NCBI RefSeq assembly: GCF_027942865.1
Contig: NC_134514.1
Location: 1,444,169 to 1,508,168, forward strand
Length of the DNA: 64,000 bases
Origin: Odontesthes bonariensis
Lineage: Eukaryota; Chordata; Actinopteri; Atheriniformes; Atherinopsidae
Direction: 5' to 3'
The position numbers and the translations under genes are program-made. The notes beneath the pieces were generated by a model. That model saw nothing but the letters and a program-made list of their open reading frames with translations, searched no databases and had not been told where the DNA came from. Position 1 is the first letter of the stretch, and each line of letters begins with the position of its first letter. Of this stretch, positions 52,404 through 62,559 are shown in pieces.

Positions 52404-55350
52404 TTATATTTGACCCGAAAGCCGACAGGGAGCCAATGAAGGGCGCACAAGACTGGGGTGATGGATTCGCGCCTCTTTGTTTTGGTCAGCAGGCGGGCTG
52501 CAGCGTTTTGGACGCCCTGTAGACGCTGCAGAGAACGCTGGTCCAACCCTATATATAAAGAGTTACAATAATCCAAACGCGATGTTATAAATGCGTGGAT
52601 TGCTCTTTCAAAATCAGCCCGAGGAAGATAAGATTTAATCTTGGCAAGAGTCCTCAGCTGGAAAAAGCCGGCCTTGATGACAGTGCTGATGTGCTTATCA
52701 AATTTAAACAGGGGGTCAACCATCACACCCAGATTCCTAACAAAAGGACGGCAGTAGGAGGACAGAGGGCCAATCACACTGTCATGTCCATGCAGGGGAT
52801 TACTTTGTCCGAACACCAGAATCTCAGTTTTATTTTTATTTAGGTTCAGAAAGTTCAAATTCAACCATGCCTGTACCTCCACAAGACAATCCTGCAGCAT
52901 TTTTACTGCAGACTGGCTGTCATTTGCGGTTACAGGCAGGTAAATCTGAACGTCGTCTGCAAAGCAGTGAAAAGGGATTTTGTGCTTTTTAAAAATGGAA
53001 CCCAGGGGGAGCATGTACAGGGCAAAAAGAACAGGTGCTAATATCGACCCTTGGGGAACACCATAGTTCAGAGGAGACATACTGGAGGAGTACTGTCCAA
53101 GGTTTACAGAAAAAGTCCTATTAGAGAGATAGGACCGAAACCAATTTAGTGCTGTACCTTTAATGCCAACAAGTGTCTCCAGGCGGGACAGAAGGATACT
53201 GTGATCCACAGTATCAAAAGCTGCGGACAAGTCTAAAAGCAATAGGACTGTCGATTTCCCTGCGTCAACAGTTAAAAGAAGGTCATTAAAAGGGCCGTTT
53301 CAGTGCTGTGACGCAATTTAAAACCAGACTGAAACTTTTCACCAATTTCATTAAGATCTAGATAAGTCTGCAGTTGGACATAGGCAACTTTCTCTAAGAC
53401 TTTAGAAACAAACGACAGTTTAGAGATAGGTCTAAAGTTTGACAGCACATTTGAATCAAGGTTGCTCTTTTTGATGAGCGGATGGACCACAGCATGTTTC
53501 AGAGCAGTAGGAAAACAGCCAGACATCAGAGAAGCATTCACCATTTTTTCAATGCAGGGACCAATACAATCAAAGATATCTATAAACAAACGACCAGAAA
53601 CAATGTCTGATGGGCAGGAAGAAGGCTTTAACTGTTTAACAATTTTAGTCAGTTCATTTATAGACACGGGCTCAAAACATTCAAAGGCAGCATGGCAAAC
53701 TGATGGGGCAACTGGATCCACAATAGTTAAATGAGACGATCTAAGATCAGAAATTTTGTTTCTGAAAAATGTCAGGAAGTCTTCACAGAGGTTGGATGAA
53801 GGCAAAGCAGCGTTTCTGTCACACGGACTTAAAAGAGATTTCAAAGTATTAAAAAGCATTTGAGGTTTGTGACAATTTGAAGAGACAAGATTGGACAGAA
53901 AGCTACATTTAGCAGCTTTAACTGTTCTCTGATATTCAGTGAGTCTATCTCTTAGGACTTGCAGAGAAACCTGAAGATGGTCTTTCTTCCACCGGCGCTC
54001 AGCACGCCTACACGCGCGCCTGAGTTCACGCGTACGCTCGTTTAACCAAGGTTGTGCCATAGGTTTTAAGCGCTTCAGCCTAAATGGGGCTACTGAGTCC
54101 AAAACCTCTATACAAGTTTCATTAAAATAAGAAAGGAGTTCATCCGGAGTAGGGTTTTCCAAAACATAGTGATACGTTTCACTGAAAGCGCCAGAGAATA
54201 GGGAACCGGTCTGGGAATTTATTGTGCGCACCCGGCTTACCGGGGCGCAAGGACTGTCCACACTCTGTGACAGCGTTACCGAGAACAGTACAGCAAAGTG
54301 GTCAGAAAAGTGAGTTTCACAGATCTCACTTATATTTGCATTAAGACCAAAGGACAGCACCAGGTCCAGGGTGTGTCCTTTTTCATGTGTCGAGCCCGAC
54401 ACCGACTGAGTCAAGTTAAAAGAATCAATCAGATTTAAAAAGTCTTTTGCTAGTGGTTTGGATTCACAGCAGACATGGATATTAAAATCCCCAACAATCA
54501 GAAATTGGTCATAGTTCAGCAATACACTTGTCACAAAATCTGTAAAATCCTGAATAAAATCTTTATTAAACTTAGGAGGGCGATACACCAGAGCACACAG
54601 GACTGGAGTATCAAAATTGATGACAAATGTCTGTAGCTCAAAACTGGAAAATGAATCTGCCGGTACCTGCCGACAGGTGTGACAGGATTTGTATACTGTT
54701 GCGAGCCCCCCGCCTCTACCAGTCATCCGAGGCGAGTTTAGATAGAGGCATTCGGGAGGTAAAAGTTCTGAAAATGGGGTTAACTCACCGACTTGGAGCC
54801 ACGTCTCCGTGAGAAACATAAAATCCAGTTTACGAGACGTGAATAAATCATTTAGGAGAAATGTTTTGTTGGCTAGCGATCTAGCATTTAGTAGGCCCAG
54901 TCGTAGAGTCACATCCTCGCAGACCCGCGGGGGGCTGCGACTCAACAGCCGGAGGTATCCAAGATCCACTACTCGGTGTCTGACGAGGCGCTTGGGTGGC
55001 AGCGCCCATAGTGGCAGATGGCGCATGCCGATGTCCAGGCGCACGGGGGCCACAGGCTGGATCCACCGCAATCCATGCGTTCCTTGGAGTGCTGGACATC
55101 CAGATTTAGTAAGGAGGGGAGTAATCCCAAAATCCCTGTGTGTGATTTTGGATTGGAACTGCCACCTTTTGTTGGTTTTCGTACTCCTGATAGTTGGTTG
55201 CGTTCCGTGTGGATTCCCTCTTTCTTTTTCACGGTTGGAGGTGAATTTAGACCTGACTAGGAGGTCTTGAAGGCTGGTGTTCCTTTTAAAGGCCGATATT
55301 ATTTTAAAGTTTTGGAGTTGTGGATTGAGCTGCTGTTGCTTTTGAGTTCC
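52404..55350 (-). mobile_element. L2-clade LINE, near full-length, antisense
   Basis: The minus-strand frame 53272-55350 contains the APE-type endonuclease (LGLLNARSL, FLTETWL, LVYRPPKFN, IVGDFNIHVC, TLDLVLS, FSDHFAVLF; about 54250-54910) and the linker and fingers (FRPISKLSFVSKVLEKV, FQSGFKLRHSTETALL). A frameshift near 53250-53270 leads to 52410-53242 with [46 protein letters not shown] and the C-terminal half up to LHWLPVGFRVK, where the copy stops at the tail of the plus-strand L2. Codons upstream of about 55350 belong to a SINE. The nearly open 760-codon frame and single shift suggest a relatively young copy. Confidence 0.9.
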
Positions 55351-55352
55351 TA

Positions 55353-56310
55353 ACCCCGGCCGTGGCTCAGTGGTTAGTCGGTCGTCCAATTGGCGGATCG
55401 ATTCCCACTCTCGCCACTCAAGAAAGAGTGGTGGAACTGACAGCTGGAGGGGTGTCAGTTCCACCTCCTTGTCACGGCCGAGGTGCCCTTGAGCAAGGTA
55501 CGTACCCCCCATGCCCCCCGCTGTGAATGGCTGCCCACCGCTCCGGGTTGGCATCTGTCTCTATGGCTGTGTTCAAAACCACCTACTGCATACTGCATAC
55601 TACATACTGCATACTACATGCTGCATGCTGCATACTGATCGATCAGACAGTATGCAGAGCGTTTACCCACAATGCATTGCGCTCCTGCCCGAGCCGAAAT
55701 CAGCCGGCCTGAAGCTGATTTCCCTTAAGCTCTAAACTCTGTAAACTTTAGCAACATTTGAAACATTTTCAGGAGAGAAAGTAGTCGTTTAGATCCCCAA
55801 CGTGTTGAAAACCTGACAAAATACCGGCTATTTACAATTTTGTTCCCACGAATTCGCGCTACAAAAGCTAGCCGCAGTGAGCTAACGCACTTCCTGTTAT
55901 TTTTACAAAATAAAATACCCGTTGCCTTTTATCATAGGGAAAGCCATTACCATACAATTGGTGCTTTTGTTTTGAAAACAGGAAGTGAACCTACCCTCGT
56001 TGTAGCTAGCTTGAAACTGCCGTTTTGACAGGAAATGACGATCGGCGACGTCCCGTTACGTTGCATCTTGGGTAGTTTGAGTATGAGTAGTAACCTCATG
56101 ATGCATACCCAACATTTAGGAGAATCTAGTATGCATCCGGGAACTTAAATAAGTTAAAGGTAGTAGGAGAAGTGGGCGGTTTCGAACACAGCCTATGAGT
56201 GTGTGAGCCTGTGCATGAGTGTGTCAACAGGTGCCAACCTGGATGGGTTAAAAGCGTAAAAGCGGAGGACAAATTTGTGCATGTATGCATGACCAATAAA
56301 TCTGATCTCA
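55353..56310 (+). mobile_element. tRNA-derived SINE split by a MITE
   Basis: Head with A box GTGGCTCAGTGG (near 55366) and B box GGATCGATTCCCA (near 55396), then a body with GAGGTGCCCTTGAGCAAGGT, a common fish SINE segment, up to 55564. After the MITE (55565-56193) it resumes TATGAGTGTGTGAGCC and continues through GCGGAGGACAAATTTGTGCA to an AATAAATCTGATC end near 56310. Transcription would be by RNA polymerase III from the internal boxes. Confidence 0.75.
55565..56193 (+). mobile_element. MITE with TAT 3-bp duplication (629 bp)
   Basis: Left end GGCTGTGTTCAAAACCACCTAC, right end its inverted match with three changes (GTGGGCGGTTTCGAACACAGCC). TAT flanks both sides, and removing one copy restores the SINE (CTCTATGAGTG). 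The three-base duplication and GGC start suggest a Harbinger-related element. Near the left end is a run of seven- to eight-base units (CATACTG, CATACTA, CATGCTG). No transposase. Confidence 0.75.
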
Positions 56311-56526
56311 ACCATGGCAACCAGAAAGTTGTTAACCTGTTGGAGCAAAGCCAAAGTAATGCCGGGAATAACCCAAATTTAACTAGCTGAGAAGGAGTAG
56401 TTGTTGGTGGAAAAGACAGAGACTGCAGACAGAGCGGTAACAGGAAAGGAGGAGGATCACAGAGCTGCTTAACAACAGATGCTGTAATCCTGGACCTGGA
56501 GTCTCTGCAGCCCAGATGTTGAACAG

Positions 56527-56875
56527 CTGGCTGCGTGTGACATCATCAGCTACCTGCTGACGCTGTGTGTGACATCATCAGCTGCCTGCTGAAGCTGTGT
56601 GTGACATCATCAGCTACCTGCTGAAGCTGTGTGTGACATCATCAGTTACCTGCTGACGCTGCGTGTGACATCATCAGCTACCTGCTGACGCTGCGTGTGA
56701 CATCATCAGTTATGCTGACGCTGCGTGTGACATCATCAGCTACCTGCTGACGCTGCATGTGACATCATCAGCTACCTGCTGACGCTGCGTGTGACATCAT
56801 CAGCTAACCTGCTGACGCTGTGTGTGACATCATCAGTTACCTGCTGACGCTGTGTGTGACATCATCAGCTAAGCT
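56527..56875 (+). repeat. 32-bp minisatellite with repeated TGACATCATCAGC
   Basis: Eleven units, mostly 32 bp (GTGTGACATCATCAGCTACC then TGCTGACGCTGT). Each carries TGACATCA, one base from the CRE octamer TGACGTCA. Unit length varies from 29 to 33. Confidence 0.92.
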
Positions 56876-57561
56876 GTTGCTAAGGTTTGACGGTTTCTAC
56901 CACACCTTCCTCTCGGCTCCACTTTAACTTCCTACATGTTTGTCAGCTGATTTATATTTTATTTTGTTATCTATCTGTAACAATAACTGATCTATAAATG
57001 GCCGACTCATGTCGAACAAGTGAACAATTCAAACACAGCAAAACGGTCCTGCTGAAATTTGAATAGTATGTTTTGCTTAGGAACCTTCTGAACTGAGTGA
57101 AATGACCTGGAAGACTCCATAGCAGCTGTGATAAAAGCCATGCCAATGATCTAAAATGCTAAAGAAAGGAGCTCCAATGCTTCCTTAATTATCTACTTTA
57201 GCACAGGCTACAGCAGGCCATCCTTTACGAGAGAGATATTTCTGTCACACAAATGCCACGACTTTCCAACCTTGATTAGACCAACTGGAATTCAGGTGGA
57301 TATATATTTCTCTTTATTGTCCCTTTTAGTGTTGTTTATTTAATTAGAAACCGTGACAAAGTCACATTTTATATCATATTATGATAGAAATAGGACACAT
57401 ATACAAAACTACTTACATGTTAATCTGACTGCAGCGGAAAAAAAAGAAATCTACAAATAAAACCAAAACAGTGTTAAAAAACCCAAAGCTACTCTGGAAC
57501 TATACTGGAACTCACTTCCGGTCTTGGTATTTGAGCCATCATTGTTATAAAATGATGCTGT
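56876..57561. other. No gene recognised
   Basis: AT-rich DNA upstream of the tRNA gene, no frame or repeat family recognised. Confidence 0.5.
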
Positions 57562-57633
57562 GCGTTGGTGGTATAGTGGTTAGCATAGCTGCCTTCCAAG
57601 CAGTTGACCCGGGTTCGATTCCCGGCCAACGCA
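57562..57633 (+). tRNA. tRNA-Gly (anticodon UCC)
   Basis: 72 bases folding into a full cloverleaf. Acceptor stem GCGTTGG pairs with CCAACGC and is followed by A. A box TGGTATAGTGG is at 57569-57579. The anticodon loop CTTCCAA has anticodon TCC at 57595-57597. The T arm has B box GGTTCGATTCC at 57612-57622 and its CCCGG/CCGGG stem is intact. It decodes GGA/GGG glycine codons in cytoplasmic translation and would be transcribed by RNA polymerase III, with T-runs at 57640 and 57651 as terminators. No intron. All stems are paired, so it looks functional and not a SINE relic. Based on recognition; no scoring program was run. Confidence 0.96.
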
Positions 57634-58140
57634 GCTACATTTTGGTTTCCTTTTTGTAATTTTGGTTTGAAATTAAATCAGTTATTAAATCTTGCTCTGT
57701 CTTCAGTAACTGCTCTGGAGCCGTTTCTATCCAAGCCGTAAAAACCTGATAATTAAAGTGGTTTTTGTTTTTTTTCATTTTCGAGATAAAGAAAAGTACA
57801 TCTGGCCATCCATCCACAGATGAAGAAATATCTCAAAACAAAATAAGTCTATTATAAACCGTTCAATAAGATTTAAAGGTTAATTTGTTTTGTTTTTTCG
57901 TCTTTAAGAAGTGAAAAATATTCTGACTGTTTTTCACACTGTTACTGACTCTCCACGGGGGGGCGCTGTTTCCTTCTGTTTTAAAGCATCACAGCAAGAA
58001 GCAAACGTGAGTTACAAATATTAAAAACATTGTTGGCTTCAATAAAATAGGAGAATTAAGCAGAAAGTAATGTCCTGAATGCAGTTTTAATGAAAGTTAT
58101 TAGAATTTTTAATTTACTGGGGTTTTGGTTTGATTTTAAT
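57634..58140. other. No gene recognised
   Basis: AT-rich sequence downstream of the tRNA, without recognisable coding or repeat content. Confidence 0.5.
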
Positions 58141-58145
58141 TGGAG

Positions 58146-58284
58146 CTCTACTCCCATAGACATAATATTATGTCTGCTCCTGTGGGGAGAGGGCAGCAGT
58201 GCACTTGAATAGCCACCACAGAAGAAGTAGCAGGAAGCGAGATGGCAAAAGTTATGGGAGGAAGAAAGAAAAGGACGTTGGTTG
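58146..58284 (+). mobile_element. I-like LINE remnant, left piece
   Basis: Includes a perfect 18-bp palindrome AGACATAATATTATGTCT at 58158-58175. It continues, after the L1 insertion, into 58891-59450 and shares the AAAAGGACGTTGGTTGT junction. Confidence 0.5.
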
Positions 58285-58876
58285 TGATCTTTGCCCCGAG
58301 TCCATCACTCATTTGTTCTGGTTATGTTCTCATTCTAAAGAGTTCTGGCAACATTTTTGTAATTATATTGATTTAAAAATATTTGCAAGCTTTCAGTTGT
58401 TCTGGGAACATGTCCTATTTGGCTATCAAAAGTGCTAAAATGAATCCAAAGGTTTTCTTTATTAATTTACTAATTTTTAAAGCTAAATTTCACATACACA
58501 AACACAAATTTTTGAAAAGAAAACCAAATTTTTTTGTCTTTTTGGTTGAATTAAAGCAACACCTGCTTACAATTAGACCTTTAACTAATAAAAAAGCAAA
58601 AACAACTATATGGGCCTGTTCCCAACTTGGGATTATGGACGAACTGTTGTCATCATTCCTACTGTTTTTTATTTTTTATTTTTTTTACAAGAGATTCCTT
58701 GGCACATATGTCTTTGTGTTCATTAGCTTTCTTTTTGTAAGTGCATCATGAAGGTCATCTTCTTCTTCTTATTATTATTATTATTATTATTCCTATGCTC
58801 CTCCTGGCTATCTTCTTTTTGGCGTTATGCTCACATTTGTAAACTGATATTTTGTTGAATTACTAATAAAGTAAAA
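58285..58876 (+). mobile_element. L1-clade LINE 3' end, sense
   Basis: Reads CDLCPESITHLFWLCSHSKE (the L1 C-terminal zinc-knuckle-like block), then a shifted frame with INLLIFKAKFHIHKHKFLKR and an ELKQHLLTI-like end, and a 3' UTR to a poly-A run at about 58868-58877. Sixteen to seventeen bases (AAAAGGACGTTGGTTGT) flank both sides (58268-58284 and about 58877-58893), a classic target-primed insertion. Truncated and frameshifted. Confidence 0.85.
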
Positions 58877-58890
58877 AAAAAGGACGTTGG

Positions 58891-59220
58891 TTGTATAAAA
58901 TGCAAAGGAAAATAGGGAAAATGAGAAGATCAGAAAGAAGTAGGAGAGAAGAGACGATTATAACAAGACTTAGAATTGGACATAATGGATTGAATAAAAT
59001 CCTATATATGATAGGAAAACATCAGTCAGGGAAATGTGAGTGTGGGGAAGATGAGACAATTGAACATGTTATTTCATATTGTGGGAATTATCAGGCTCAG
59101 AGAAATAATTTAATTAGAAATCTTAGTAGGATGAAAATGAAATTGGATACAGTAGATTTATTGCAAAAAGAATCAGGAAACAGGATATCAGGTTATTTTT
59201 TATTATTTAAAACAGTGTAG
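58891..59220 (+). pseudogene. C-terminal end of an I-like LINE (RNase H-adjacent zinc region)
   Basis: An open frame of 110 codons reading REETIITRLRIGHNGLNK, then GKCECGEDETIEHVISYCG and a polar tail. The pattern TRLRIGH followed by a CxC...H...C cluster is typical of the C-terminus, after RNase H, in I-clade-type LINE polyproteins of fish. The 3' UTR to about 59450 contains CCACACTCCTTACCAGTTGG-like sequence and ends near AGAGAGAGAAGAAG. Only this end remains. Confidence 0.65.
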
Positions 59221-59282
59221 GTTGTATAATAGAATTTAGTATATATAAGAGTTATAGATATAAGTGTGTATAGGTGGATATG

Positions 59283-59345
59283 TGTATATATATATATATA
59301 TATATATTATTATTATTATTATGTTATGTATATGTGTATATATGT
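59283..59345. repeat. (TA)n and (ATT)n microsatellites
   Basis: About 12 TA units, then five ATT units, then mixed TATATG. Confidence 0.9.
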
Positions 59346-59450
59346 ATATAGAATTGTCATGTGATCCACACTCCTTACCAGTTGGTGGGGGTAATGCTTC
59401 CTTAAGTTGTTTGCCAACAGCCAATAAAAAAACGAAATAGAGAGAGAAGA

Positions 59451-59869
59451 AGTAGCAGACCGGAAGTGGAAGCGTTAAAAATGAACACACAAACACAGGG
59501 AGAACAAAGCTGGACAGGTTATACCTCAACCTGTCACTTTAGAAATAGACAGTGTTATATTTTTCCATTCTATCTTTATCTTAAAGCTTTCTATGCTTTT
59601 GCTGAAAATCCTGTGTGTTCTTTTATGAATGAGAGTCTGGGAGTGTGACATCCATTTCTCACATCTAATAAGCTAATTTACCTAAGAATATATTAGTGTC
59701 TTACAGTAAATATAGCATGCAGAGCTCTGTGTTTGATCATCTTGCCTTCACCAACAAAAAGGCTGTCAATTTGGAGGATCAGAACTGTACTAAAAATGCA
59801 TTAAAAATGCAATAATTTCCACAACACAAATAACTACTCTGCAGCCAGCTAGACACCTAGAGCTGACAC
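59451..59869. other. No gene recognised
   Basis: Short chance frames only. Confidence 0.5.
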
Positions 59870-61855
59870 ATTTCACACCTGTTACTGACAAAACAGTCAG
59901 AGACCATCTGCAGTCTGAGTTCATCAACGTGCTGCCTTGATGAGTTGCCCACTAGATTCCTAAAGTCTGTGCTGAGCAGTTTGTTACCACAACTCGCTCA
60001 TCTAGTCAACATCTCACTCCAGACTGGAACATTTCCAAAGGCCTTAAAAACTGCTGTCATTAAGCCTCTTCTAAAGAAGAGCAATCTGATGCCACAGTAC
60101 TGAACAACTACCGGCCCATATCAAACCTGCCATTCTTAGGCAAAGTCTTAGAAAAAGTTGTATACCAACAGCTTGGTTATTTTCTCCTGTCTAACAATGC
60201 TTTTGATACTTTCCAATCAGGCTTTAGGCCCCACCACAGCACTGAGACAGCTCTGATCAAGGTGACAAACGACATCCGCCTGAACACAGATGCAAGTAGA
60301 GTCACAGTCTTAGTTCTGCTGGACCTGAGTGCTGCCTTTGACACAGTTGACCATGCGATCTTATTACAGAGGTTAGAAGACTGGGTGGGAATCTCTGGTC
60401 GTGCTTTAAACTGGTTCAAGTCCTATCTGGAGGACAGGAAATATTTTGTTGAAATTGGTAACTGTGTCTCAGACCAAATGGCTATGACCTGTGGGGTTCC
60501 CCAGGGGTCAATCCTGGGACCCGTATTGTTCAATCTGTACATGCTTCCACTAGGCCAGCTAATACGCAGCTATAATGTGTCCTACCACAATTATGCAGAT
60601 GACACTCAGATCTACGTGTCACTGACGGCAGGAGAACACGGGCCTGTAGATACACTGTGTCGCTGCATCGAACAGATCAGTGAGTGGATGCAAAACAATT
60701 TCCTCCAGCTAAACTCAGACAAAACTGAAATCATTGTCTGTGGCCCACAGAAACAAAGAGAAAGTGTTATCAGTCACCTTGAGACTCTCTCTAAAACCTA
60801 ATAATCAAGTTAGAAATCTCGGGGAAATATTGGACTCAGACCTGAACTTTAACAGCCACATTAAATCTGTAACATCAGCAGCTTTTTACCATCTAAAAAA
60901 CATTGGCAGAATCAAAGGAATAGTGTCTAACCCAGACTTAGAGAGACTGATCCATGCGTGTCTCCAGCAGGTTAGACTGCTGTAACGGCCTGCTCACTGG
61001 GCTCTAAACGGGCTGTAAGACAGCTGCAGTACATCCAGAACGCTGCTGCTCGAGTCCTGACTAGAACCAGGAAATACCACCATATTAGTCCAGTGCTCAG
61101 GTCTCTGCACTGGCTTCCTGTCGCTCAGAGAATAGACTTTAAAACAGCTCTGCTTGTGTACAAGTCCCCAGGGAGGGGTCTCCTGCCCCAGGGAGGGGTC
61201 TCCTGCCTCAGGGAGGGGTCTCCTGCTTCAGGGAGGGGTCTGCTGCCTCAGGGAGGGGTCTGCTGCTTCAGGGAGGGGTCTCCTGCCCCAGGGAGGGGTC
61301 TCCTGCCTCAGGGAGGGGTCTGCTGCCCCAGGGAGGGGTCTCCTGCCCCAGGGAGGGGTCTCCTGCCTCAGGGAGGGGTCTCCTGCTTCAGGGAGGGGTC
61401 TCCTGCCCCAGGGAGGGGTCTCCTGCCTCAGGGAGGGGTCTCCTGCCCCAGGGAGGGGTCTCCTGCCCCAGGGAGGGGTCTCCTGCTGGGGCCCAGAGTC
61501 AGGACTAAACAAGGTGAGGCTGCGTTTCAGTTTTATGCTCCTAACATCTGGAACAGTCTTCCAGAAGACGTGAGACAGGCCTCAACTCTGACAATGTTTA
61601 AATCCAGGCTGAAAACAGTTCTATTTAGCTGTGCATATGACACCTGAAAGTATTTTATCTGCACTCTTCACTTTTTAATGAATTAATGATTATTTTAATG
61701 GGTTTTAAATTTCTTTCTTTCTTTAATTTCTTTCTTTTATTTTTTTATTCCTGTTTAATGGTTTTATTGCCTTCTTGTGATTTTATGTAGCTGTAAAGCA
61801 CTTTGAATTGCCCTGTGTATGAATTGTGCTCTATAAATAAAATTGCCATACTACT
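59870..61855 (+). mobile_element. L2-clade LINE, reverse transcriptase half, with minisatellite
   Basis: 5'-truncated, sense orientation. Recognisable from LLPQLAHLVN (near 59990) through NNYRPISNLPFLGKVLEKVV (near 60110), [63 protein letters not shown] and LNSDKTEIIVCGPQ. Frameshifts lie near 60095, 60790 and 60975. The C-terminal part is at 61000-61647 (NAAARVLTRTRKYHHISPVL, LHWLPVAQRIDFKTAL, FYAPNIWNSLPEDV, FKSRLKTVLF). It is interrupted at 61169-61490 by the 20-bp array, which replaces the codons normally between YKS and PRVRTK. The 3' end is CTCTATAAATAAAATTG near 61850. Confidence 0.88.
61169..61490 (+). repeat. 20-bp minisatellite inside L2 coding region
   Basis: About 16 units of CAGGGAGGGGTCTCCTGCCY. 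All six-base differences are in TCCTGC/TGCTGC and CCCA/CTCA/TTCA positions. With no stop in the forward frames, three units make 20 codons (GRGLLPQGGVSCLREGSPA), so frames through it stay open on both strands. Confidence 0.92.
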
Positions 61856-62559
61856 CTTCCATTAAACAGGTGTTTATACTAACACAGTTTTCATATCTAA
61901 TCAAAAGTCATTGTGCGTGCGCTCGTCCAGGCCCTCCATCTTGTCCTTGACTCTCCATAGCTCCCCCTCGCCTCGGCTTTGGTTCTCATATCAGCCACCT
62001 ACAGAAAACATAAACTCACATATCCCCACACACATAAAAAGAAAAAGAGACAAAGAGCATATACAACACGCATCCTTCCAGTGATCTGAGACAGCGACAC
62101 ACTTTAACACTGACATTCAAGTTTGTACAATCAGGGTCATATTAACAACTCCTTCCCACCATCCACCTGTAGATATACAGTATGTGTCTATTATTCTTAT
62201 GATCCCGAGACTGTGTTTCCTTTACCTAAAGGAAATAGTTACATCATTTGAATCAACACAGGGAGCACAGAGCTGGGTGTAGGTTTAGAAAGAGAGACAA
62301 CAAACAAAGATAAAGTGCTACAACACTGTTTGTACCAGAGCCCCGTCAGCCAGAACACTTTGCAAACATTGTGCTTGCAGTCTTCTGTTACCGCCTCCTA
62401 CGACGTGGACGTGGGGTTGGATTTTAGGAGGCAAACATTTTGGAACTATGTACAACTGTTTACAAAAAATATCAAATATTTGCAAAAAGTGCTTTTTTGG
62501 GGTCGTGTCAGCACAGTCCTTACTCAGAACAGAGGGGCAATTGAGTCCTTTAATGGGAA
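61856..62559. other. No gene recognised; likely 3' UTR of the next gene in part
   Basis: No supported coding. The part nearest 62559 would be 3' UTR of the minus-strand gene. I did not find a clear polyadenylation signal. Confidence 0.45.

Noticed and set aside
53272-55554. Full 760-codon minus frame as one protein
   Set aside because: The part above about 55350 is a tRNA-derived SINE, so the apparent N-terminus is not part of the LINE protein.
56527-56875. CRISPR-like regular repeats
   Set aside because: Units are directly adjacent with no unique spacers and the genome is eukaryotic. It is a minisatellite.
61228-61512. Minus-strand 94-codon Pro/Gly-rich frame
   Set aside because: Mirror of the 20-bp array; no stop codon simply because of unit composition.
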